A DNA stretch of 27,609 nt from Ettlia oleoabundans. Taxonomy: Eukaryota > Chlorophyta > Chlorophyceae > Chlamydomonadales. Both the position numbers and the translations under genes were made by a program. Below the pieces are notes generated by a model, which made no database searches, had not been told where the DNA came from, and was given only the letters and a program-made list of their open reading frames with translations. The stretch is taken from NCBI GenBank assembly GCA_019693395.1, contig JAAMXP010000665.1, forward strand, positions 1 to 27,609. Reading direction: 5' to 3'. Positions 11,601-21,500 of this stretch are shown piece by piece. Positions within the stretch are counted from its first letter, which is position 1. Every line of letters begins with the position of its first letter.

Positions 11601-11607
11601 TCTTCAT
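2617..11607 (-). CDS. PMCA: P-type Ca2+-ATPase, plasma-membrane type (type IIB)
   Basis: This pump uses ATP to export Ca2+ from the cytosol across the plasma or a vacuolar membrane. The 26-exon model gives 1154 residues, in phase throughout. Motifs seen: TGES (229-232, actuator domain), PEGL in membrane helix 4 (349-352), the phosphorylated Asp of DKTGT (D392), the nucleotide-binding KGAA (from K511), TGDN (618-621) and TGDGTND (690-696). Helix 4 [12 protein letters not shown] and helix 6 [15 protein letters not shown] are diagnostic of type IIB rather than SERCA. Ten membrane helices fit. The N-terminus is short (about 95 residues before helix 1) and a 110-residue tail follows helix 10, as in animal pumps, where the tail binds calmodulin; the tail here has the basic patch [16 protein letters not shown], but calmodulin binding is only inferred. 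Unusual: an eight-cysteine loop between helices 7 and 8. Start ATG 11607 opens [11 protein letters not shown]. Confidence 0.93.
4469..4968 (-). other. Cysteine-rich loop between helices 7 and 8 of the pump
   Basis: Two exons (4791-4968 and 4469-4602) encode the end of helix 7 ([10 protein letters not shown]) and then about 95 residues on the side facing away from the cytosol. They carry eight cysteines, near residues 858, 870, 871, 883, 900, 908, 919 and 926, for example [16 protein letters not shown] and FCGAG. The even number suggests disulfide pairing. Helix 8 starts at [12 protein letters not shown]. Confidence 0.75.
8376..8416. repeat. Compound microsatellite C13-(AC)n-(ACC)n beside a donor site
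   Basis: Thirteen C bases (8376-8388) pass into an AC run and then ACC repeats up to about 8415. On the transcribed minus strand it reads as (GGT)n, then (GT)n, then poly-G, beginning only a few bases inside the intron after the donor that follows the exon ending at 8419. Confidence 0.9.
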
Positions 11608-12057
11608 CGTGGCAAACTACACAGCCGGCAGCCGCGCAGCGGCCTCGTCAGCTTCCGACCCAAACCAGGACCAGCAGAAACGCCCGGTAGGTCAAAGCGC
11701 TTGAAGAGAGCGGCCAACAAGAGGTTGAATGGCCCAAATGTAGAATTGGAAGCTGAACAAGGCAGGCAGGCGGAACGTTCTGCAGACCCAAAACCTTGCC
11801 GCCCAGCGCGCGCAGCGGCACACCATTTGCTTGTGGTAGAAACTGTTTCGCGCGTCCCAGCACGTGACGGTGAGGCAAATAAGTTACGTGATCCCAAACT
11901 ACGTTTTGCAAGCAACTGGCCCCCCCCCCCACCTGCTCCTCGGGTGCAACAGCGGCAAGTCGCCGCCAACCCCTGGTGTGGTAGCTTTCAGGCCACACCA
12001 TGTCAAGCACTCCTAGGGTCAGAATAAATGAGGCTTAAACTTGACGAGGATGGACAG
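11608..12057 (-). promoter_or_regulatory. Upstream region of the calcium pump gene
   Basis: About 450 bp separate the pump start codon from the poly(A) signal of the next gene upstream. The stretch should contain the promoter and 5' UTR. It has an 11-base C run at 11920-11930. No TATA box was recognised. Open frames on both strands here lack family resemblance and I do not regard them as genes. Confidence 0.4.
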
Positions 12058-12062
12058 TTACA
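12058..12062 (-). terminator. TGTAA poly(A) signal of the solenoid gene
   Basis: TTACA on the plus strand reads as TGTAA on the minus strand, about 200 bases after the stop codon at 12264. The spacing and motif fit chlorophyte 3' ends. Confidence 0.6.
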
Positions 12063-12263
12063 CAGCTGAACATGCCACCTGTGCACACTCAGCCCTGGCA
12101 TGCTGGCGTGCGCTGCCACACACTACCTGCGGACCTGTCCAGAAGCTGGCTGGTTGGCTGATCACTACTGCAAGTCACATGCAACAGCTAACTGTCAACA
12201 GCACAGCAACGATACTCACAACATGGTGATACTATGTCAATTACGTTCTAGGCCAGGGGCCTC

Positions 12264-15200
12264 TCACGTGCCTGCCTGCAATAGCCAGCTGGCCAGCACT
12301 GGCTTGCGCACGCAGTCATCAGAGCGCTGCACTGCTGCCAGCACCTCCTTGTGGAGCAAGGAAGCCGCCGTCGAAGACCCCGTGATGTCTGTCCAACCAT
12401 CTTGCTTGCTGCCACTCGGTGCCGGCTTTCTATGTAGCAGCCGATTGAAAGCTGCAATGGCTTCATCCAGTAGCAGATGGTCGATCATCAGCAGCTGCTG
12501 GGCAGCTACCGCAGCCAGCTCAGGTGCGCTAGGGTCATGTCTGCAAGACAGCAAACGCGCACCGGGCCTCAATCAGTCAGGGTAAGCAAAACGCGAACCA
12601 GGCATGTGTCAAACTGACCGCTGCCTTGCGCAGTGCAATTTGCTCGCAGGGCAACAATCTACTCCTCTCTCGCAGCCTGCGTACCCACCTGGCTGCCAGC
12701 TCGCCACACTTGTCCAGGACGTGCTGCAGGCACAACAGCGCCACAGGGCTGCCCACTGGCAGCGTCTGCATGATGTTGGCCAAGCCCTGCAAGGGGGAGT
12801 GTCAATACTTGTTAGCACAAGAGCTGTGCTGGGTTGCATCATGCACCTTGGGAAGGGTGCAGTCTGATATATCTAGCAAGGGAGCAACAGCAGTGGTCGC
12901 GGAAGGCTCTGTCAGTTAGCGTCTGCAGGACAAAACCACCCACCTGTGCCAGCTGGGGCACCGATGCAGTGCCTGGACAGCCCTCCAAGCAGCGCTGCAC
13001 ATAATAAGCGGCCAAAGGTGGACGCCGCTCCTCTGGCAGCCCCATCATCAGCGCATAAAACAGATTGTGTGCCGCGGCTGCGGTGGGGGAGTGTGGGTGC
13101 AGCAGGTACAGGAAGGCCACTGGAGCCAGCCTTTCCTCAAGAACATCCTGCAGGTGGGATGCGCACTGATCTGTCACTCGAGTGTTGGGGACAGGCACAT
13201 AAAGAAATATATGCGAGGTGCAGCTTGTTGAGCACATGTATGGCTCATCAATCGAAATGTAATCAAGCAAGGGCACACCACACCAAGGAGTTTATAGCAG
13301 AACCAGCTGTTCACTTGTCCCACCCGGGGCAAAACGTCACAGCAAGGGATGAGCATGGTCATCATGAACTGTAGCTTGGCTGCTGCCACACCATCCACCA
13401 GCCAGGTTGCCTGGCCGCCACGCGACGCACACGGCTCTGTCAAGTCGGCATAGCAAGGCAGAGCGCCTACCAGGCTTGCAGCCGATGCCGGGTCGCTAGG
13501 AACCTCTGTTAGTGCAGCCTTCAGCAAGGCAGCATACTGAGGCGGAGAGCTGAGCCGGCAGAACTGCAGGTCTGCAAGAACGCCCGCAACGGCTGCCGCG
13601 AGCTGGGCTGTATGTGTTGGCACTGGCACAGCTGCCGTCAGCTTTGCTGCTGTCGGCACCGGCCCGGCTGCTTGCAGAACTGCGGTCAGCAGTACCAGGC
13701 AGCTTAGGAAAAGCTTGTCTAGCAGCTTTCGCACAGCTGCAGCATCCACTGCTGCCAGCCATCCCAGCGGCGGGGACAGAGAGTAGCGTTGGTAATGCTG
13801 GTGCGCCCGCCGTGCAGCTGTTTGCACCTGCTGCAACAGCGACAGCTGTGAGTTGCCATCTAACTGCGAGTACTGCTCCACCAGGATGCTGGCCATGCTG
13901 CCCGCGTGCTGCACCAGGGTGCAGCCTACTTGGCGCTGCAGCAGCTGGCTGGCCTGGGCTGGCGGCAGCATTGTCTCTGCCGCATGGCGTAGGTGCGCCA
14001 GACTCAGCGCGCTGTGCATCAGGGACTGCACCTGGCAGCGTGCAACACCTGCAGCTGCCAGCAGCGTAGGCCTCCGTACAGCCGCTGCCAGCTGTGCAAC
14101 GGCCAGAGAGCAGGCATCCCGCAGCAGCACAAACTCTGGGGCCGACTCTGCCAGTGCTGTACCTGCCACTGCTGCATCGCAAGTTTGCACAAGGCATACC
14201 TCTGCATCGGCTGCCAGCTGTGCTGCCCCTGGATACCCAGCTGCCGATCGCAGCAGGGCTTCAGCCATACCGCCCGCCGCCAAGACGGCAACAGCTGCCT
14301 GCACCACTGTTGCCTGGTGCAAGCAAGGCCCATCTGCTGTTGCAGATCCGACACCAGCAGGCTTTGCAGCGGCGGTTTGCAGGACCGTGAATGCCGGACG
14401 CAGCAGCCCTGTCTCAGCCGCCGCTGGGTGTGAGCGAGAAAGAGCTGTCACTGCTGCGCCACGCATCATGCCATACGCGGGAGCCAGGCAGTCTGCCGCC
14501 AGGCAGATTGGCTCGGTAAAGGCGTAAGATCCAAGCCACTGCAAGAGTGATGACAGCAGCCAGCACGCCACGGTTGGCTTGCCCTGCACATATGGTGACA
14601 GGCGACGAGACACTCTTGTAGCAACGCTTTGCACTGGTGACCGCTAATAGTGAAGGGCTAGTGGGATGGTGGGGCCGGTATCTGTACGTGGACCACCACA
14701 AGCAAACCAGCTACTCACCAACAGGCAGGGCAGCACACTACCCACAGCAGCCAGTGCATCTGACGCTGAGGAGGGTGTGGGGGCGCCCAGCTGTTTCGTT
14801 GACAAAGCACTACCAACATCCTCTGCGATGGCTTCCACCTCTTCACTCCCTGCCAATGCTGCTGCCGTGCTGCCCAGTAGCAGCAGACATGCTGCTGCCA
14901 CTTGCGTTTGCTCTATAACCATTGATGCTTGCAGTTCGGTTGGCGACCGTTGAGCGCCGCACAATAACTGCCGTGCTGCAGCCACGGCTTGGCGCAACAG
15001 GTCGACTTGCCGTGCAGCGATAGGCTGCAGGCCTTGCTGCCTGCCCCATCGTGAAAGCAAGGCCAGCGTGGGAAGCACGATGGCTGAGGGGCTTCCGGGG
15101 TGCACCAGCTGGAGAAGGGCAGCCACTTCCCGAGGGCCAGGCGGCGCAGCCCGGCTTGCCGCCAGCCCTGCCAGCGCTGCCGGGACGGCCTGCAAACATA

Positions 15201-15349
15201 CCGTGAGCGTGTGCCCACGATTACCGACACGACGGTGCACCTAGTCACGTGCTCAGGGGGTTGCACAAGCAACTGCTGCTCGCCTGCGGGTCCCGGCTAT
15301 TGAGCGCAATCCATAGTTTGTGATGCTGCTGCCGTTGCTGTGTAGCCAT
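12264..15349 (-). CDS. Plant-conserved ARM/HEAT-like protein of unknown function
   Basis: The model has six exons: 15284-15349, 14719-15189, 13315-14583, 12944-13147, 12689-12786 and 12264-12540. They give 794 residues, dominated by Ala/Leu-rich amphipathic helices typical of an alpha-solenoid, so a scaffold or adaptor role is a guess. The best-conserved part is near residues 640-755: LEERLAPVAFLYLLHP, YYVQRCLEGCPGT, then LPVGSPVALLCL and VLDKCGEL. This recalls, from memory only, land-plant proteins of about 800 residues listed as ARM-repeat or 'obscurin-like' with no assigned function, in which the motif reads YLQRSLEGYPG and LPAGSP. The N-terminus MATQQRQQHHKLWIALNSRD is supported only by an open frame and needs a GC donor at 15282-15283. 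The donor of exon 3 could also lie nine bases earlier. The acceptor at 14584 was chosen over a second in-frame one. No signal peptide or catalytic motif was seen. Confidence 0.6.
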
Positions 15350-15533
15350 CGCCGAGAAAGTAGTTTTCCGAACAAGCACGAAAGACGGCACGTTGAATTG
15401 CATGCTGAATACAATTTCAGCACGCCACGCGATGACCGAGCTCCATGACTAGGCAGAAGCGAGCACCGCCTGTTTATTGATATATTCCTTGATCTAGGCT
15501 GTCAAGGTGCCGCACACTGTCGACGTTCCCAGC
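15350..15533. promoter_or_regulatory. Putative bidirectional promoter between divergent genes
   Basis: Only 184 bp separate the ATG of the solenoid gene (minus, 15349) from the ATG of the KPC1/RKP-like gene (plus, 15534), and this must hold both 5' UTRs and promoters. It contains the AT-rich stretch TTTATTGATATATTCC near 15473-15488, about 50 bases upstream of the plus-strand start. No other element was recognised. Confidence 0.5.
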
Positions 15534-18500
15534 ATGGGCCTGCACACTGCTAGCAGCAACAGAACACCAGGCCTGGCCTCCCTGCTTGACTCTCCCAGGG
15601 AGTGCTCGAACAGACTGACCCCGAACGATGTCTTCAAACTCGAATCGGCTCTGCAGCCGGCCGTAGAGTACGTGGTGGGCGGCAGTGGCGGCGCTGGCGA
15701 CTGCGGCAGCGAAACCCACTATGTGGCTCAGCTGCCGCCCCTTGTCCGCGATGGCCATATCGACTATGCAGCAGTGGAGCAGCGCGTGCAGTGGGAATTG
15801 CAAGCAGCAGCCGGTCTAACAGCCACAGCCCAGCCGTTGGAGGAGGCAGCAGAGACGGAACCGGCAGCGGAGCCTGCGGCTCAGCAGTCGACTGGCACCA
15901 GTGGAAGCAGCCGCAGTGATGGGGGTGGCGGTGCAGGAGAAGAAAGGATAAACGTGCCCAGTGACAGTCTAAATGGCGAGGGTAGCAGGGGCAGTAGCCC
16001 CACCTCCAGTCAGCTGGCAGACCAGCCACCGCTGCTCGAGCCAGCCTCGCCCACTGCGCAGCCACCAGCCCCTGCACCCACCCAAACCCCCGCATCTGGC
16101 TCGACAAGCAGCGCTGGCCGGCTGGGACCTGCAGTAGTGTCCCTGGTGGAGGCAAGGGGCACGTGCGAGATTCGTGGGTGTTGCGTGATGGGCAGGTGAG
16201 CAGTAGTAGTCCTATCTGGCCTGGCACAGCAGGCCAGATGGGGACACAGGCACAGCATAACAACCTCTCCAGCCCCTCACTCCATCAGCAGGAAAAGATG
16301 GCAGCCGTTGGTCAAATTGCCTCGCTGTGCACCTATGTTCGTGCTTCATTGCATCTGCTGTTGCCGACACTGTGCCTGGCCAGCATTCTTTGGCCCCAAA
16401 CCTAAGAACCCTGCCGCTTTGAGCAGAGCACCTCCTGCATTAGATTTTTTCCTAAACCCCTGTCTGTCATTCATCTCTGCAGGGCAAATTTCAGTACCGT
16501 GCGCAGCAATGCCTGCGTGTTCAAGGGGCGGTGGATGTATGAGGTGCAACTGGGGTCAGCTGGCATCATGCAGGCGAGTTTCCTGCTCTGTAGCTATGCA
16601 TCCCGTGCATGCTCTGTTTTCAACCTTTCTACTGCTGAAAAGGCCGTTGGCTTCTGCTGCTCTCGCTCCTCAATAGCACACAAGCACTGGTTAACTGTGC
16701 CTTGCAATGTGTGCCTGTTGCAGCTGGGTTGGACTACATTGCAGGCTCGGTTCAACAGCGAGGAAGGTGTGGGGGACAACCATGACAGGTGGGCCGGGTT
16801 TTGACCGTAAACAGCAGCTGGCCGATTCGATCCAGCTATTTATTTGGCTGATTGGGGCGCTTTTCTCTTCTGGCTTACCTGTTCTTGAAAGAAGGTGACC
16901 TCACTGCCTGCCATATCCACATAACCTAGCCACAACCATGCAAACGTATCTGTCTCTCAGCTATGCATACGACGGGCGGCGCAAGATGCGCTGGCACGTC
17001 GCCAATGTGGCCTATGGTGAGCATTGGACTGCGGGTGACATCATCAGTTGCTGTATCGACTTGGATGCTGGGACCATGCGCTTTTTCCGCAATGGGAAGG
17101 ATCTGGTGAGGCCCAGCGCTGCAGCACAGAACACAGCTTGAGGAAATGCAGCAACTGGGTGACATTGAGGCATGACGTGGATTTTAGGATTTTGCTGGGC
17201 ATGCGTGTTGTGCCTGGTAGGACGCAGATCCTTCTATCCCTGTCTGGAGTGCACATTGCGCAGTAAAGGTTACGGGTGCTTTTGACCGCCTCTGCCTGAA
17301 CCTGGCAATGCAACACAGCTGGCAAAGACTGGTACTGCTTTGCACTGCCTTTTCCAGTTGCCAGTAATCACTGGTATGTGCCGTGGGTGTGCTGCCTTTC
17401 TGCTGCTCGCTTGCAGGGGGAAGCATTCACCAATGTGAGGCGTGGCATGCCGGGCATGGCCTACTTTGCTGGCATCTCGCTTTCCCACGCAGGTGACCAT
17501 GCACCTCCTTTGCATGCCTGCAGCAGTTCAGCGCTTTGCAGTGCAAGGCTTGCTTTGGTTGCAGCATTGCCCCTTATGTATTTTTGTTACAATGCTGCCT
17601 AAAAAGCCAGGCGACAGCTCCTGGCATGCCATACTTGGGAGTTGCCTGCTCCTACGCCCCCCAGTTGCGCTGCCACATGTAAGCACAAGGGGCTCTACGT
17701 GCAGAAAGCTGTGAGGTCAACTTTGGAGGACGCCCCTTCTTGCATCCAGTGGAGGGCTATCACCCGCTGCAGCAGAAGCCAGTTCAGGCGGTGCCTTACC
17801 TTGTTTTGCCCGAGACTGAACAGTCGTTAGCTGAGCAGCGGCGGGCCCAGCTGGCAGCGGCACGCTACCTTGCTGGATGCCTGTCCCGATTGGTAGACGT
17901 CAGCTCTCCTGCACCAGCTGCTGCTGCTGCTGCTGGAGAAACCAACGGCAAAGTTGCTGCAGCCATTCAGCAAGCAGCAGACCCTGGAAGCGAGCTGGAT
18001 AGCGCCCACAGCACGCAAGAGGAAGCCCCCGTGGATGTCGGCACAGCAGAGGTGCTGCCAGGGCGTGAGTTGCTGCCAGCAGCCGCCGCTAGCACCAGGC
18101 CCACAGTCACGGGTCGGCTGCTCCCTGATGCTGACATGATTGCAGCGTTGGCCGCCGCAGCTGCCAGCGAGTCAGGCAGCAGCAAAGCGGCCACAGCTAC
18201 AGCCGGGGACAACACGGCGGCGGATGGCGCCAGCAGCGACAGCCCGGGAGAGGTCACTCGTCGGGAACCTGGCCCTGCCATACGCATAGATGACCGTGTG
18301 CTGCTGGGTGGCGTATTGGCTCAGTACCTGGGACCTCTCTGCTTTGATCCATATGTAGTGGAGGCAGTACTGCTGCCGCTGCTGGATGATACAGCGGGCG
18401 AGCTAGCCGGCGGCAGCACCAGCAGCAGCAGCGGCAGTCAGGGAGATAATAGCGGCGGCGCGATCAGCAGTGACCAGACCGGCGGTGATGGAGGCGCCAC

Positions 18501-21500
18501 CGGCAGCAGCCAGGCCGGCAGCGGTAGGACAGGTGAACCGCAGACGGACGCCAGTCAGCCACATCTGTCAGAGGCCACCAACAGCACTGAAACCCCGGAT
18601 GTTGGTGCAGCTATCGCTCCCGCCACCGACACTAGTGGCGGCGCTGGCAGTTCGTCAGGGGCAGCTGCCCCTCCCCAAAGCGGCGACATAGCCAACCCCT
18701 GTGAAGGCCAGGAGCTGGGTCGTCAGCGTCTGCAGCAGCTGCTGGAGCTTTTGGTGGCTGTGCTGGAGCCCGAAGAGATCTCAGCGCTCGTCACAACCTG
18801 CTGCCAGGCAAGCAGTGCCTCCTTTGCTAGCAATATGTGAGACTGGCATGTGTGCATACTGTCTCTGCCCTGCTGGTGGTGTTGGTTCATACCCTCTTCT
18901 GCAATCAGCTGACCAACAAATCAAGATCCTGTCATTTGATGTCATGCGCATCGATCCCATGCCCTCTCCACCTCTTGCTGCAGGTGCTAGGGCGCCGTGT
19001 TCATGGCAGCCTGTGGTGCTTGCGCGACATGCCTGCTTCGGCGGCGCTGAGCGCGCTGCGCTTGTGGGGTGCGATTCTGGAGTGCGCAGATTTGCGGGCA
19101 GGTGGGTGTGCAGCCTTCTGCTTCTGGTTGCTGTGCTGTGATGTGCCCTCTTCCAGCTTCCTGGCTGGTTGGCTGGCTGCCATCTTTTTAACTCGCTTGG
19201 TGATGCCCATTGGGTGTGGAGCCTTCCGGTTGTTGGTGTGCATACGCTGTTATGAAAGGCCTATGCTGTCTCTGGCCACTGCCAGTGGTTTCTCGGCAAA
19301 TAACCCTTTTTTCATCAGCCCAACCACTCGAACACCCACCCTCCACACCTGGTGTGCAGCCTGGCTGACAAGCAGCGAGTGGCAGGAGCAGCTGGAGCAG
19401 CTGCTGGCAGTGAGGCAGCCCAGCGAGGACGACTTGACTGAGGTGCGTCGCAGGGGTCGCTCATGGGGCGGTTAGCGGGCAGTGGGATAGAGGTGTGGGT
19501 AAAAACTGCTTGATGCAGAGTGGGATGCCATTCCATTGCTTGCATGAATGCGGAGTTGATGGGGGCTTTGCAGGGGGCTGTAGGGGCATATTCCGCTTTG
19601 AAGGGGGTTGTGTAGTTTGCGTGCCAGCCATGACTGCCTCTGTTTGCAGACCGCACCCTGGATTGGCTGACCGCCTGCACTGGCCGCGCTGGCCGGCCTC
19701 AACTATTCTCACCGTGCTCCTGTGCCCCCATACAGCTGCTGCAAAACCTCAAGGTCACGTGGGGAGAGGGTGGCTCCGCGGTGGTGCGCAACCGGCGGGA
19801 GGATCAGAGCGCATTCGCCAAGGACCTTGGCAGGCTAGGCGAAGGCCTGGAACAGGTGCGCCGTCAACAGGGATTGTGGTGTCTGCGTGCTTTACTTGTG
19901 ATCTCTCAGTTGTGGTTGACTTTACTTGGGCTGCCATGAGTTGGGGCGGACCACTCCTCGAGCAATTTGCCGGCTCCAGCCAAACTGGCCTCGCTAGCAC
20001 CTTCATGTTGCTGCTGTTGGGGATTGATGCAGGTGGAGGCTGCTCAGGCAGACGTGCTGCTGCAGCTCTGGCTGGAGCCTTACAGCGGTGATAGCGGTAG
20101 TAGTGGCAGCCGTGGTAGCGGCAGCGGCACCTGCAGCGTTGCCCGAGAGGGTGCTGGGGCAGAAGCAGGTGTGCAGGAGGGAGAGCGGGAGGAAGCAGGA
20201 GAGGACAAGCAGGGACCGCCTGCGCGTGGACACTACCTGCGCCTGTTCTTGACGCACCTGATTGACAAGAACCATGCCGCCGCCAGGCACATCCCGCCCC
20301 CCGGCCTATCCGACCAGACCGCCCTGGTGGCTGCTGCCTTTGGCCTGCTGCGCCTCATGAATGAGCAGGTGTGGTGCGCTGCTGCAAATAAGAGATTGAT
20401 TGGATTGATTCAAACCTCGGCAGTGATTCTTGACTCTGTGCGTAGCCAGTCGCTGGTCTCCTGCTGACTACACAGCATTTATGTGCACATGCGAGCGTCG
20501 CCACACTCACTTCAAATTATCCTACTCAACAACATGCTTGTCTGCGTGGTGCAGGTATCAGCCGCTCTGCCTGACGTGCCTACACTGCATTGGGACCCCA
20601 AGACCACATTCCTGCAGGTGGGCAGCAAGTGAGGGTGGCGGGCCAGTATGGCTCACCCAGCATGAACAGCAGCCGACAGGCATGTTCATTGCAATACACT
20701 TGCTGCGACCTCATGGCCTACAGTGCTGCACGCCCCTTGCAAACGCAACCACCCCCACAGCCATGCATCAGTATCAACAATATTTAAGATCGATTGTTGT
20801 GCGTGTGTGTACAGGGCCCTCCCCTGAATGGAGCTGCTGACCCCTATTGGGATGCGGGCAGGATGGGCGGCACGCTGTCCCATCTGGCACGAGAGCACCT
20901 GCCATCAGGTGGGGCTGGCTGCTGGCTGGCAGCAGCTACGGACCCCTTCCTTGGCGTGTATAGTGTCCCCACAAGCGCCCTGCCTTCCAACATTGCTGCA
21001 CAGTATCAGTCAAGATTATGTACCACACCAACCGTTGCCCTATCCATTCCATCCATATCCCTCGTGGGCTTGTTCGGATGCAGAGGAGGACCGCAGCCAG
21101 CTGGAGGGGCTGCCTATCGGGGCTCTGGTCAGATACGACGCGCCACTGCACCTGCGGGAGCATGCACTGGATGGTCCATGTGAGCACACGGGCCTGCCAT
21201 GCCCGTTCATATGGGCTGCTTATCCAAAGCCGCTGTGCGCAGCAACGCTGCTGAATGCCTTTGCATGTTCCCCACATTACCACTCCGTGGCTATCAAGCG
21301 TATTGCCGCATCTACAGTCAACATTTCAAAACTTCACTCAGCGGTCATCGTTCTCTTGTGTCTGTTGCTGCAGCGTACAGCGATGTGTGGCTGCGAGACC
21401 GGCTGTTGATGCTGTGCCACCTGTCTGTGGCGCCGCTGATGAGGGGCGCCCTCACACACCTGGCGTCCATGCAGGCGGCAATGGCGGGGCTGCGCGCAGT

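Larger units (their letters stand above)
2617..11607 (-). other. Exon map of the calcium pump gene
   Basis: Exons in transcription order: 11482-11607, 11258-11382, 10961-11072, 10593-10695, 10162-10346, 9818-9922, 9420-9610, 9120-9204, 8798-8914, 8419-8589, 8087-8221, 7721-7873, 7430-7508, 7223-7314, 6972-7101, 6647-6726, 6274-6421, 5905-6029, 5511-5634, 5125-5240, 4791-4968, 4469-4602, 4165-4248, 3824-3934, 3397-3524, 2617-2944. They sum to 3465 nt, or 1155 codons with the stop. All 25 introns have GT donors and AG acceptors. The acceptor of the last exon (2945-2946) is the least certain junction; it was chosen because it is the one that keeps frame with the basic tail. Confidence 0.82.

Noticed and set aside
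2617..11607. Calling the pump a SERCA (type IIA) or Na+/K+ pump
   Set aside because: Helix 4 [12 protein letters not shown] and helix 6 [15 protein letters not shown] are type IIB signatures; the type IIA calcium site I residues are missing.
11590..12027. A 145-codon plus-strand open frame upstream of the pump
   Set aside because: No recognisable domain. It overlaps the pump's first exon and promoter, and I saw no TGTAA signal close downstream on its strand.
13496..14527. Long open frames of 224-233 codons on both strands
   Set aside because: They overlap the 423-codon solenoid exon in other frames. High GC and Ala-rich coding sequence leave the other frames open.
14644..15240. A start for the solenoid protein at 15240
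   Set aside because: The frame begins with GTG right after a stop and would include the intron end TATGTTTGCAG; an ATG exon upstream fits better.
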